Of a stretch of DNA of 64,000 bases, positions 22,441-34,065 are shown piece after piece. The stretch spans positions 3,727,501-3,791,500 of the forward strand of contig OU015662.1 of the NCBI GenBank assembly GCA_907165275.2. Direction: 5' to 3'. Within the stretch, counting starts at the first letter, position 1. Every line of letters begins with the position of its first letter. The translations under genes were made by a program, and so were the position numbers. A model generated the notes under the pieces. That model was not told where the DNA came from, searched no databases, and saw only the letters and a program-made list of their open reading frames with translations. Source of the DNA: Zygaena filipendulae (Eukaryota; Arthropoda; Insecta; Lepidoptera; Zygaenidae).

Positions 22441-22810
22441 TACGCAATTATAAAAAAAACTTTTTTCCAAAATGTAAAAAGAAAGTTGATTATAATATGA
22501 AATTAAAAATAAGAAACTTCGTTCCAAAGTAGGTATAAAAGAAAATTAATTATAATATGCAATTAAAATAAAGCACTTCGTTCAAAAATGTAAAAAGAAA
22601 AGAATCATAATAATATGTAATTACGAATAAAAAACTTCGTTCTAAAATATTAAAGAAATTAATTATAAAAATGTAAGAAAGACAACAATAATTATAATAT
22701 GATACGTAAGGAAATTCACTTCAAAATTTTAAAGAATTTATTTAAAAAAAATTCAAAAGAAAATTAATTATATTATGTAATTATAAAAATGCAAAAGAAA
22801 TTACTTAATT
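22441..22810 (-). repeat. Diverged tandem repeats in the element's leader
   Basis: Roughly 55-65-bp AT-rich units recur with the phrases AACTTCGTTC and AATTAATTATAATATG between the primer-binding site and gag. Such leader repeats are known in other retroelements and may carry packaging or expression signals; no function is visible here. Element DNA from 22811 to 23305 is otherwise AT-rich and non-coding. Confidence 0.6.
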
Positions 22811-23305
22811 ATAATTTTACTTATTTTAGTATATTAATCATTTATCATTTAAATATTTTATTCATTAATCATTTTAATATATTATTCAAATATAACTTTC
22901 ATTATTTATTTCAATTTATTCACTTATTATTTTGCCTATTTTAGTGCAAAAATAACAAATACTTAATTTATAAAATATAATCACTTATTACTAACACAAA
23001 TTAATCACGAGAACCATAAGTTGCCAATTTTAGTGCAAACAAAATCAGATAAACGCAATTAATAAGTCCGACGATTTTAGTTCGGATATTTTTTAACGAA
23101 GAAAATTGGGAATATGATAGAGACAGGATGTGAAAAGGTTTACTCACCAGCTGCTCAATCCCATGTCCTCCGGAGTCAGTCAACACCTTTACACGAGCTT
23201 CCAACAGGAGACGTATTTATTTGTTCGTAGGGATATCTGCTTGAAAAACCACACGCGAAACCGATTTTTGTGTTTGCGATCGAAGGTATTCAATTTTCGC
23301 GAGAT

Positions 23306-23323
23306 ATCCTACCGGCTGCGCCA
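23306..23323 (-). other. tRNA-Ser primer-binding site
   Basis: The plus strand reads ATCCTACCGGCTGCGCCA, the 3' end of insect tRNA-Ser including CCA, so the element RNA is complementary to it over 18 nt. The last A coincides with the first LTR base, giving a one-base overlap. Serine-tRNA priming is established for the 17.6/297 errantivirus group. Confidence 0.88.
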
Positions 23324-23611
23324 GTCAAGTTTTTGGGCGCTCGAGAGGGCTTTTTAAAAAGACGATTTAATTATTAAAAAGCTTTAATGATGTTAGCCCT
23401 TAGGTGTTTTAGTACAGACTGAATACAAAAAGGAGTTTCTTAATTCTAATGCTTACAAACTACTGGGTGGCCGTCTGGCCGACAATGCTTCATCATCAAA
23501 TCGTCAGGTGCGCAAAGCGTGGGCGCGAGACTAGCGTCCAGCGAGTGTTTATCATATAAAGCTTAGGCTGCAAGAAACGCATGACGACTAGATGGTGCTG
23601 GCGACATAACT
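23323..23611 (-). repeat. 5' LTR (289 bp)
   Basis: Same sequence as 16967-17255 over its whole length. It would drive transcription leftwards toward gag. It is flanked on the right by ACCT, the second copy of the target duplication. Confidence 0.95.
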
Positions 23612-23615
23612 ACCT
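23612..23615. repeat. Target site duplication, right copy (ACCT)
   Basis: Matches ACCT at 16963-16966 across the element. Confidence 0.8.
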
Positions 23616-26406
23616 ACTACGGTATTTGAATATGGAAGTCCATCCATCATCTATGTTTTTTTAAACATTATTTCAACGTTTCTTTCTACATATACCTACC
23701 TACCTACACTTGCTGTTGCGAAGTAATTAATAAAAAACATTCAATTAACAACAAGTGGTCACAAGTGCGACCTACATAATATATTATTCGTATGTTGTTG
23801 TTAGAAACGACTGCGTCCGCGTTTTGTTTGTGCACCCCAATTTTTATAACATCGACCCCTATAAATAAAAAGCACATTTGGCATTGAAGCTCGCGACAAA
23901 AGATTAAAAAAAAAAAACACAATCGCATAAAAAACATCCGCGGTTATCTATTAGTATCTAGTTAGTGTTACATGTACAGATGTTACGAGGATAATAATCC
24001 CCGACAAGGGTGCCCCGCGCACGTATCAAGATGGCCTGGGGCTCCAGAAAAAATACATATTTCCCTTACCTGAACTTGAGCTTCGAGCCGTCCAAAGACA
24101 GTAGGGATTTCGGTTCCGTTAACTAAACACGAGGGTAATGAATTTGAAGATTACGAAAGCATGTGCACTTTAAAAAGTAAATATAGGATGCATATTTTTA
24201 GAATTACGTATTCGAACACTGGCGACATTGTGGAAAGTGGAAACTATGTCTATTTATAAATCGGGCTGTCGTTTGAATCGACTATTTCAAATTACGTTAG
24301 ATGTTTTGTTATTGTTCCATGTTTTGCTAGATGTAATGAAAAAATTCAAGGTAATTGGAAGTTTTAATTTTACGTTTTTTTAATTGCTAGCTCTATGGGC
24401 CGATTTTTCAATCCTTAGATAAGGGATAACGATTCCTTTCCTTGATTTCTCATAAAAATGGAACAAGTTTTGTTTGAACTATTAAACGAAAAGTTTGTTA
24501 TCCGACTTCACAAAAAGGAGAAGGTTCTCAGTTCGCCTTGAACGTTTTCTAAATTAATGAACCTTACAAACGAATCGAAGTGTTTCTGCAAACGAAAATC
24601 ATAGTTCAATGTAAATTGTAATATGATCATTAAGTTTACAAACAATCATATTACAATATAGAAAAAAAAAACAACTACTGCTCGTGGTTTCGACAGATGG
24701 ACAAAACAAAACACACATACAGTATAGTCAGTAGCAACAAGTTCAAATATATTTCCTGTTTTGCACCGCACCCAAAGCGATTGCTAACAAATCACTCCGA
24801 AGAAAATATCAAATATCAGTACACAGCGTCTATTCAACGCGCGGATGTTCGAAATTTGGGAAGATCGAACGCGCCCTTTTTGTGTTTTTTGTTGGGCATT
24901 AAAGAGAATACAGATATGTATTAAATTTCTGCGGTTTCGGGCCAATTAATGGGGGATTCACAACGTTCGGTGGGCGTTTGGATCAGTTCCGACCGGAAAG
25001 GTACGATTCGCGATGTGCATCTGACAATAGCACGCAATATGATATCGCGAGAGGAGAAACCCACCTGTTGCGAATTTAGCTTTGTGGAGCAAAACGTTTA
25101 CGATTTAAACGTTATCGTTTCAGTGGTAACTATTGTTCATTTCAGGGAGTTTCCTGTTACGTAAGTACCTAAATGTTTGCTAGTTCCCTATTTTCCCAGA
25201 TATTTACATCACATAGCTACAAATATTAAATGTTTTATCTACACAAACAGATAATAAAGAAAATAAAATTTTAATAAATAGATAAGTAACTACCTTTTGG
25301 GAATCCGAAAATCTAAATCTACTTGCCTAGTCTCACTAAATGCCCTTGAATTAAATTTCAAGTTTTTAGATAGATACCTACCTACATTGCTTTGGGGTGT
25401 GTGTTGATAAGTCAGTTAGTCAATGAGTCTTTCAGCAATTAAGTTTCTCCTATATATTTATATTTAGAGACGTAAAGTAGGCAAGAGAGCCTTTGTCTTT
25501 TAAAAGCAGACGTAGGCCTCCTCTAAACTCTTCCACATGGTGTTGTGTTTTCCAGTGTCGACCTACGTATCATCTGACTTCGTCGATGGAATGATATATT
25601 ATAGCAGGTACAAATACAAATCAACAGTGGTTTGAGTAAGTACAGCCAACTATAAATATGACAGAATGCGCAATAGGCGCGCAGCTTCGAAAAACCGCAG
25701 CGACACTAAAAATAAATATTAGTATATGTATTCAAGTACTAGAATGTCAAGAGCGTAAACGGGATTCCCGCGGCATCTCTTCGTTACTGGACAACAGTGT
25801 TGTGTGTAAATTTATTTGTGATTACCGTGATTTCGGGATTTACTCGTAAACTTTTTCCGGAATAAAAAGCTTTCTATATCTGTGAAACAGTTTTTAGAAT
25901 CGTTTCTTTAGTTTCAGACATTCATCTCCCTAGATATTTGACATCTTTTTAATAATTTAAGTGTAGACATAATTTTCTCACTGTCGCTATTCAATATACA
26001 AAAACAAAAACAATATTCGAAGACGCTTTACCGAATGTCAACATTCAGATCAGATTACAGGGGAAACGGAAATGTTACACAAAACGATACAATTTCTTCC
26101 GACATGACATGTTACAAGATGTGTTGCATATAATGTGGCCCTTCAGTTGACCTATTGACATGGTTGTCCTTTTCACAAATCTCGTTAGAGTTGACTAACA
26201 AGGTGAGTCTGTTGTAAACTCGGCCCTCGGCTCTTCAGCTGAAAACCCGCGGACTATATTGTATTACGGAGTAACACGAGAGGGCGTTGTTGCAAGAGCT
26301 CTTTGTATATGTATACGTAACTTCCTGGTAACTTGTTTGTTCTGATTTGCACGCGAAAATCCTTACAGCTCTTCTATTTTTAGGTATAGAACTAAATAAG
26401 ACTAAA
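23616..26406. other. Intergenic DNA with repeats and one balanced patch
   Basis: No host gene recognised. A dispersed lepidopteran repeat fragment (CCGACTTCACAAAAAGGAG) lies at 24505-24545, similar to 52663-52690. A 13-bp perfect inverted repeat (ATTGTAATATGAT) spans 24615-24657 around a 17-nt loop. From 24700 to 25165 the sequence is CpG-containing and non-repetitive with two meaningless short ORFs; it could be a conserved regulatory element. A LINE-like fragment appears at 25480-25590. Confidence 0.45.
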
Positions 26407-26539
26407 TCCTAACTTATATATGCGAATGTGTTTTTGTTACGTTTTACGCCTGGGGAACCGATAATCAGGTTACTTTTTATCCTACAATTTCCGTGGGAAC
26501 TCTGAAATAAAAGCGGGTGAAACTGTGGGGAACAGCTAG
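26407..26539 (+). mobile_element. Non-autonomous Helitron-like element, diverged
   Basis: Begins TCCTAACTTATATATGCG after a host A and ends with a weakened hairpin (AGCGGGTGAAACTGTGG) and CAGCTAG before a host T. 133 bp, non-coding, an older copy than the one at 10809-11046. Confidence 0.65.
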
Positions 26540-26734
26540 TAGGTAGTCTTATATTTATAAGTTCTAACTTCATCGAGTATATATTACTTTATTGGTATTT
26601 TAGCATGATTTGGCCCTCTAAATTTTTTTGAATACTTTTATTTTTTTTTTCCATTTTCCAGTCTGGGTGTGTATATATATATATCTATAGTATAATATAT
26701 ATGTAATAATATGTGTAGTATATACCACGTTTGC

Positions 26735-26850
26735 TTGGTTTCCACGACACAAGCTTATAGCTTAGTGTGGGATCAAGTAGATCTGTGTGTTGTGCAGTGG
26801 ATTATTATTATTATTATCTATTATTATTATTATTTATTGTTTACTCAGTG
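26735..26850 (+). repeat. LINE-like 3' end with (ATT)n tail
   Basis: Sequence around CTTAGTGTGGGATCAAG followed by GATCTGTGTG and runs of ATT triplets at about 26801-26840. This is the look of a lepidopteran non-LTR retrotransposon 3' end. A TA-rich microsatellite precedes it. Confidence 0.45.
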
Positions 26851-27701
26851 TAGGTATATAGTAAGTTCTGAAATGGGAGTTGATTGATTTTTAGTTTATA
26901 AATATCTTTAGCAGGTAATTATAATAGTTCAAAACAATTCAACTCGACAATTCAAACAAGCCCATTTGCAATAATTGATACCGATGCAACACCGTCGAAT
27001 GTAATTGAAAATTAAAAACAACATTTAATATCACGAACAAAATCGGTCGTGCCAATTGGCTGCCTTATTACTAATGGTAATATATATGTGATATGACATT
27101 TAATATCCAGGTGATAAATTTTAAATATAGTGTTTGGCCTCTCGACGCAACCGATGCTTGTGGGGGGTTAAGCGAATAATTGCACAGCGGTCCTCCCAGA
27201 CCATAATTTACACTTTAATGGCCCCCTTAAAAGAACTTGCGTTTAATTGCCTAATCTTTAATACTCAAAGACGCTAGGAGGTCCAGATTGGATACGTTAT
27301 TAATTGAACTGTTCACATACAACGGCCGGGTATTAGTAAACTTCGATCGTCCGATTTATTTGTTGGAGAACGAGAAAATCCTGTCTAATAAATATTAAAC
27401 TTAATAGATGAAATCTCAAAATCTTTTATTGCTTAAAATGAATCAATGGTTCGGGTTAAAATGTCATAATTGTTTGAGAATGGTATATCATTGTTGTAGC
27501 CACTTCACACGTTTTTGTACCTATTAATTCTTCCTTCTTTCTTATTAATTTATGGCGCCTGGCGCGGTTAATCGCAATAATTTTGCCAATGGCAATTTTT
27601 TAGTAATAAAAGTATTAGAAAAGGAAACCTAAGATAGAACACGTTTCGAATATGATTAGACAGTTTTAATGTTACATATTACCTAATCTAAATATACTTA
27701 G

Positions 27702-27857
27702 TACTAATATTATAAATGGGAGAGTTTGGATGGATGGATCTTGTATGTTTGCTACTCTGTTTGTTACTGAATCAGGCCAGAACGGCTCCAGGAATAGACC
27801 ATTTTGTATCCCAAAATTCCCGCGGGAACTCCAACAACACAGGTGGGGAACAGCTAG
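27702..27857 (+). mobile_element. Helitron-like element with diverged 5' end
   Basis: Contains TACTAATATTATAAATGGG near the start, TATCCCAAAATTCCCGCGGG in the body and ends GGGGAACAGCTAG followed by T. The terminal TC is lost or mutated. The short ORF crossing it is spurious. Confidence 0.65.
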
Positions 27858-30800
27858 TGTTACATATTCGACATATGTGACAAGATATAATCATACGATC
27901 TGGACAAATTTTAATAGAAATTCGGCGCCTTAATCCATTAATATTCACTACGGGTGACGGCCGGCCACGGCGCGGCGCGCAGCGCGGCGTAGCTATGCGC
28001 GACCAATAACATACAGGATTTGGTTGTAAAGTGTCAGAATAATACTATCATTTAGTTCCTTATTATTTAAATTTTAAACTTTTTAATTTGTTTTAAGCTA
28101 ATAAATATTTTGTTGGTCATAACGGCGCCTATAAACGTCGACTCGAATAGCAGTGTTACTGCGCATTTGCATTTTAACTAGTGTGTATTAAAATAAATAG
28201 TTAAGGTTCCGCTTACGAATTACTAATAACATTTATCCACGAAGGATTAATTTTCCATGATCGGGGTAAGTCAGCAAGTTTTTATACTTTGTGGCGATTG
28301 CAATGTTTCACCCTCTAAACTATAAATTTTCGGCAGATAATAAATAAAATAGAATTTACTTTTTCTTTCATATTGTCGTTGAGCCCCTTTATAAGTAAGC
28401 ATTAGAATTGCGAATAAAATTAAAACTTTACAATTTTAATAAAAAATTAAACTGAATTTAGCTAGACATTAATTTGCCGAGCAACTAATCCTAATTTTTG
28501 GAAGAAAAAATAAAATTACCACCAAATAGAAATTGAAATAAAATCAAAGATTAAGTTACCTATTGCTATACTATATCAAAAAAGGTAAATAACTTGTTGC
28601 AATATAATCCATAGGAATTTAGAGAAAAATTACGAGTTATTCAATTAGTGGCCTTTATGGGTGAAAAACTAAACCATCTCCAATTACAACTGAAATAAAA
28701 TCAAATATTTATTTACCTATCTTACAATAAATGTCGAAGATTTATAAACAAAAAAAAAACTATAAAGCAAAATGTAAAAGAAAAATCACGAGGTCACCCA
28801 CTAGGATGACATTAATACAATAAATAAATAACGCGTAAAACGTTTATTGCGATATAAAACCGTCGTTTGTACGGGGCAATCGTTTATCGTACTGTACGCG
28901 GGCGCTGCGCGCGCGCATCCAGAGATAACTCTGGCGCGAATTCGCGATAAAACGAAACCCGCGAGTCGCAACTCTTGCGCCACGTTCTGATGGACTGAGA
29001 CGGGACGGTTGTAACGTGCCGCCTTGCTGCGACGAATATCAAAATTTTATGAGCAATGCCAATATACGTATAAATCAAACGATAATTTTGTAGAAGTATA
29101 TCTACTCTATCAAAAATTTTAAGTTTGAGCGTTTTAAGTGTGATTTAAAGAAACTCGTAGCATTGGATAAAATATTTGAAATCTTTTATAATCTATATTC
29201 GCTCACACTAGCATTACTCGCTAAATAAACCATATTTTCTAAAATATTCAATTGATAAAGAAACTGATGAACGTAAATGTAAAACAAAAGTGTTGTTAAT
29301 TTTTTTTTGATAATGATGCTACTGCATTAAATTCGATTTTACACCAGAAGTATAGTTTTTTGCAGTTTTGGGATCTACTTTTAGTAGCATTGGAGAGAAA
29401 GGATAGATATTAAAGAAAGATTATAAGCAATTAAAGATCGTCACATGGAAATCATAAGGACCAAATGCCTTGAAGAAGCCATGTCTCGTAATAGATTAAA
29501 ACACTTTTATTCTGTATTTATGATACGGGTTGTGATGTACACGGCACATGTGCATACTCCACAACAACTGTCGACAGCACAGAGTACTTTTTAATGTCGA
29601 CAGACTGCCCTTTTCAGTCGATGTGCATACACTACATCCCTTATACCTATTCGCACAGTAGAGGCGAGGCGCACGCGCATGCTCTCCGCGCTATCGCATT
29701 CAAAGCGGCCGCCATGTTTGCATTTCCATCCGCAACCTGTGTTTAAGTTGACTTGGGAATTATATCGCAACGATTAGTGTAATAACTGGTTGGCTCGCCG
29801 AGGCTTTTTCTTGTTTCAGATCATGCGCTTTCACTACAACACAACATCCTCGCATCGAATCGGCCAGTTCGATTGTTCGAGTCGAGTGCATTGTTTTCCG
29901 CGCTATAAAATTTGCCCAGCTATTATATGACTGCTATTATTTTTTCAATCTTGCCAGTGTCATTATCCGTTTGTTTTCTTGTGTATTGTGTTTAAACTGC
30001 ACACAGCCAATGCTTTGTTGCTTTAAATCTAACATAATATTTGCAAAGAATAGCTTACTCGTACTTAGGTTATCCATTAAATTTATACTCATATTATTAT
30101 GCTTTAAAAATTTTTGGAATAAAATGATGCGAGCAACCGGTTTGGACATCAATATAATTTTAATACTTAATGGATTTTAAAAAAACAAAATGGATAATTT
30201 CAAATGACTCGATGTGCATCGCAATATCATTAAGTTGGTAGATTGCACGGTGGGTTATTTATGCGCGCACACGCACCGCGCCGCGCCTGACTCGGCCTGC
30301 ACCGCGCGTCGTGCGAACGGCCTTATATTTAAATCGACAAACTAGTATTTAGTGAGATATTTAAGGATCGATGTTCAGTGACGGCACTCAATATTGTTAC
30401 ACTGCAGTGATGTAGAACATATTCTGCATTGTCCCGCGGGGATATAAATATTGGATGCACCACAAAGAGGCGTTTGTAATTGCGTGTGCGGCTCGGCCGA
30501 GCTTTAACAAAACTCGTCGGCAACCGCACGGAATGTAAACCAGAATGCCACGGGACGTTAATGTGTATTTATTGGAAATGTCGAGTAATGTTTTTATCGA
30601 TCGATCGTCTTTCACCAGATAGCGTGGCGATTGTGTAATTCTCTACACTCTATACAGTATTAATGTGTTCGTGCATTTTAATAAACCAATTTGGATGAAA
30701 ATTATACCTGGACGTATTTATATCATTCATAATTCTGCTACTTTATTTTGCTCGTAAAATTAATTAACAAGATAATAGCGAATTGATACACAGTTACCGT

Positions 30801-31227
30801 TAAATGAGAAGATTATTAATTAAAGCTTTTTAATTTCAATTGGGTAGGGCATATATATTTATGAGCCGTCGACATTCGTGTTTTGTGTTGATATGTGAGC
30901 AATTACTTAGCAAGGCAGCTGCAACTCCATCCATGTGCTATTGGAAGGTACACGACCATCGCCTCGAGGAAATTAAAAAAGCTAACAACAAAACTGGTCT
31001 GTGGCAAATTAAGTTGTTGATCGTATGAGAAATGCCTTCTTATGTATATGTGCTACAGTTGACGTGGTCAAAATCAGGCGCGGATCTACGGGGGGGACAG
31101 TGGGTGCATTTGCCCCCATTAGAAATATTCATTACAATATACCACGTACTAATAAATTTGTAACACAGTAAATTTTTAAGGTTGAAAATTACCTAAAACT
31201 GTTTTAGTTTGTAAAAGATACACAGCT
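27858..31227. other. Intergenic DNA with GC islands
   Basis: No gene recognised. GC- and CpG-rich patches at 27955-28010, 28885-29000, 29655-29730 and 30255-30320 contrast with the AT-rich background. A short hairpin CCAGAG-ATAA-CTCTGG lies near 28918-28933. A dispersed-repeat-like phrase (GCGCGGATCTACGGGGGG) appears near 31080. ORFs here are short and unrecognisable. Confidence 0.45.
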
Positions 31228-31503
31228 TTAGACAATAAAATAATTTAAGATAAAAAAAGAATGGATATTCGCCACTCCATTGTAATTGACCATTGAATTT
31301 ATCAAATCACATCCACCGAGGAACACTCGCGAACCGCCGCCGCCGATTGTCTCAATTATATCAAGTGGCCACATTGGCTCATTCCGTTCGTTGCTCAAAG
31401 AATCCAGATTGGAATTGTTTAAAGCATCACAACCTTTGTCGTCGTCTAATTGATCCCTAATAAATCTGGCTCCACAAGTGGGCCTCCTTGTAAATGCAAT
31501 CAA
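31228..31503 (-). other. Open frame with coding-like look, unassigned
   Basis: A 91-codon open frame on the minus strand starts from TTG rather than ATG, so it would have to be an internal exon or a fragment. Its balanced codon choice, acidic stretch (RDQLDDDKGCDAL) and Gly run (IGGGGSR) differ from neighbouring noise. Possible AG acceptor sites lie just upstream near 31485 and 31508, but no convincing donor was found. I do not recognise the product, and chance is at least as likely. Confidence 0.2.
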
Positions 31504-32425
31504 AGACTGCTCTTGATTAAAATTGACAAGCCTGGATTGGTATATTACATTATAGTCGTATTTTTTTATTTGGTAAATTGATGCTCTGTTGACGCTTGGT
31601 ATATTCCTCGGTGATTGAATGCTTGAACCTGGAAAACGAGAGAGCTAAGGTATGGCTGGTAAAATATCTAAAACATTCGGAGGGTTCATAAACTGCAATC
31701 AGATATTTTCTATTGCTCTTTCAAAAGTTGCGTGTTATACAAAAAGTGAAACATAGATTGGTCAGACTCGAAAAAAAAAGCATTGGTGGATGCAGCAAAG
31801 ACTGGGTAAAAGAACTGGTTAAGAATTAAATACATCTAAAGCAAGATAAATTTCTGAGTGTATATAGTGCAGACAATTTTGGATAGTGTAAAGATAATAA
31901 TGAACCAACCAATCAAGGCGGAAAAACTAACATTACTTCTATTGTATTCTTTAAAAGTACATTCAAAGTGCAAAGAAATAATGAAAAGTTTTGTCAAGTT
32001 CGAAAACCATAAATTTAATCGCTTGCACTAGCTAGTTGTGAAGTAACGAGCCAGGTTAAACGTAGAGTCGTTGCTTAAGCAGGAAGTTATTATTTCGCTG
32101 TTCAGAGATATCTTCACATAGCAGCAGTTTTAAATCCATTACCAGTGGATGTCACACGGCAATTTTCCAGTAGCTGCCTACGACTACCGACTCTCTCCGA
32201 GTCGCCCACACACAGTCGTGCTCCAGCCGAAAAATACCTAATAACTATTATCTAAAATACTCGAACGGACCGCGTCAGTGAAAATTATGATTAATATCTG
32301 TTTAGGTAACGGTATAAAATGTTTCGAGAGACGTCTTAGCGGTGATGAGAAGTGATTCGATTGTAATAAATCTCGCACGCTCGCACATTGTGCAGCGGCT
32401 CGCGGTTTTTGTATCCATTGAATTC
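31504..32425. other. Intergenic DNA, nothing recognised
   Basis: No gene seen. A more GC-balanced stretch at 32145-32240 precedes the putative promoter at 32426. Confidence 0.4.
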
Positions 32426-32542
32426 TATATTAAAAGGGCAACAATTAGCCGATCCGTATCAGTAAGAGATTGCTTGACGTATTGATGAAAGGTTGCACGA
32501 CGCTCCGTTTCGCTACTTTCTAACGCACGAAGTGTTTCACAG
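32426..32542 (+). promoter_or_regulatory. Candidate orphan core promoter and first exon
   Basis: TATATTAAAAG (32426-32436) sits about 30 bp before an arthropod initiator TCAGT with A at 32461. The spacing fits a TATA-Inr core promoter. The following 82 bp end at CACAG|GTAATC, a good splice donor after 32542. The interval lacks a long ORF, so it would be a non-coding first exon of an unidentified plus-strand transcript. Confidence 0.3.
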
Positions 32543-32821
32543 GTAATCCGTATAGTTTTACCAACATTGTTGTTGTGTGCGTTTTGTTTAACAATAATAA
32601 TTAAAGTTTTGCCACACGATCGCTAAGATCTTCGCGGTCGCTTATCAAGTTTCGCACGCAATTCAACGTTAGGACTCTGATTCACTATGATCAACATCAT
32701 TCCTTGCCCATAAACCCAAAACGCTGTACCTAGATAGTAAAAATTAACATCGGTATTCGGTATGTTACAAGATTTTAATTATCTATGTATTTTTTAAAGT
32801 TTTTTTGATAGCAGGCTATTC

Positions 32822-33054
32822 CTGCCCTCTTAGCCAAGTTGATAATCTACAGTAATATAATTACAATATAACACAAAACAATAAATAATAATAATAAATA
32901 ACTGAGGAACGAACGTCATGTCACGTGGTTGCAAAACGGTGGCAAAACTGGACTTTTTATTCGACGATTTTACTTGATTATGTGACACGATCATTCGTTC
33001 CTTAGTTTTCTATGCGTTAATGTTTGTGGATTGTCAACTTGGTTAAGGGGGCAG
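32822..33054. mobile_element. MITE with 30-bp inverted terminal repeats
   Basis: The left arm 32822-32851 (CTGCCCTCTTAGCCAAGTTG...) and right arm 33025-33054 are inverted copies matching at about 26 of 30 positions. A second inner inverted pair around GAACGAACGTCATGTCACG and CATTCGTTCC makes the whole element fold back. Non-coding, about 233 bp. A related terminal fragment is at 1976-1999. Confidence 0.65.
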
Positions 33055-33597
33055 ACCTTTCGCTCGATTCAAAACACAGTAGCAACAATACGATGGTTTG
33101 AGCGCATCCATAACAATTTGTCAATGTCAATATTTAAATACTGCAGCTAGCCGGCGCGGTGTTCGGGTAATTATTTAAATTAGAAAATCAAAACAGAAAG
33201 GCCTGAAAAGTGTGATGAGTCCGGGATCAGTGAAAGAATCCGATGGGTCTTAAGCTATCGACCACAAGCTTTCAGAAAATTGTGGCACGTTATCGTAAGG
33301 CGGCGTGTTATGGTCATAGTGAAAAAGGGAGCAGGCGACGATAGTTTTGATTTTATATCGCTTTAGCCATTAGCCTCATCGGTTGGCTCATTGTCTACGA
33401 TTTACGAGACAATAGCTCTGAGCTTAAAAATTTATTGTCTCGTGACATCACTACAATTATGTAGCCAACATCCTCTGAAGTTATAAATTACGACGAGCGT
33501 TACCGTAATACTAATGGCACGTAATGGGTAGGCGGGTACTCTGAGTAGGAGTTGAATTTTTTCAGATGACTCTTTATCACTGCCATTGTTTTGTTAG

Positions 33598-34065
33598 TCT
33601 ATGCCTACTAATATTGTAAACAGATTTCAAAGTCAAAGTCAAATCATTTATTCAATTTAGGCCCATAATGTGGCTCTTTTAGACGTCAATAAAATTACAG
33701 TTTACAGAAGACAGCACCCATAAAATATCCACCCTTAGTATGAATTATTTCGTATGTATCATTTGTTTGTAGGTAATGGATAAACTTAAAAACTACTAAA
33801 CCGATTTCAAAAAATTCTTCCTCTGTAAATTTCTTCCTGTTTCGGGTACTTTTATCAAGGAATCCTCACAGGAACTCCAAAATTAACGTATGTCTTCGCT
33901 TCCGCTGTCTGTTCGCAATAAACTCAAAAACTACTGAACAGATTTTCATGCGGTTTTCACCAATAGATAGAGTGATTCATGAGGAAGATTTATACTTAGA
34001 GTTTACTCTCGAATTCCCGCGGGATTTCCAAAACTACCGCGGGTGAAACCGCGGGCGGCAGCTAG
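33598..34065 (+). mobile_element. Helitron-like element with nested LINE tail
   Basis: A possible 5' start TCTATGCCTACTAATATTG lies at 33598. The 3' end has hairpin CCGCGGGTGAAACCGCGG then CGGCAGCTAG before a host T at 34066. The phrase TCACCAATAGATAGAGTGA is shared with the copy at 57794-57999. A foreign insert occupies part of the left half. The left boundary is less certain than the right. Confidence 0.6.
33626..33710 (-). repeat. LINE/SINE 3' tail fragment nested in Helitron
   Basis: The phrase TTCAAAGTCAAAGTCAAATC followed by ATTTATTCAATTTAGGCCC is a familiar dispersed lepidopteran retroelement tail in antisense. It interrupts the Helitron-like element. Confidence 0.5.

Larger units (their letters stand above)
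16967..23611 (-). mobile_element. Errantivirus-like LTR retroelement, defective, with intact Gag-protease ORF
   Basis: A 6645-bp element read on the minus strand: 5' LTR (23323-23611), tRNA-Ser primer-binding site, repeat-rich leader, Gag-protease ORF ending in an RNase H scrap, integrase remnants, envelope remnants, polypurine tract, 3' LTR (16967-17255). LTR ends are AGT...ACT, as in the 17.6/297 group of gypsy elements, and the envelope remnant places it with the insect errantiviruses. Reverse transcriptase is absent. The two LTRs are identical base by base in my comparison, so the last insertion was recent. It cannot move by itself and would need reverse transcriptase and integrase from a relative. 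The host gene content on either side is not interrupted. Confidence 0.93.

Noticed and set aside
23306..23323. A tRNA-Ser gene fragment
   Set aside because: Only the 3' 18 nt match and they abut the LTR exactly; it is the primer-binding site.
27730..27933. 67-codon open frame
   Set aside because: Most of it lies inside a Helitron-like element; translated terminal hairpin sequence explains it.
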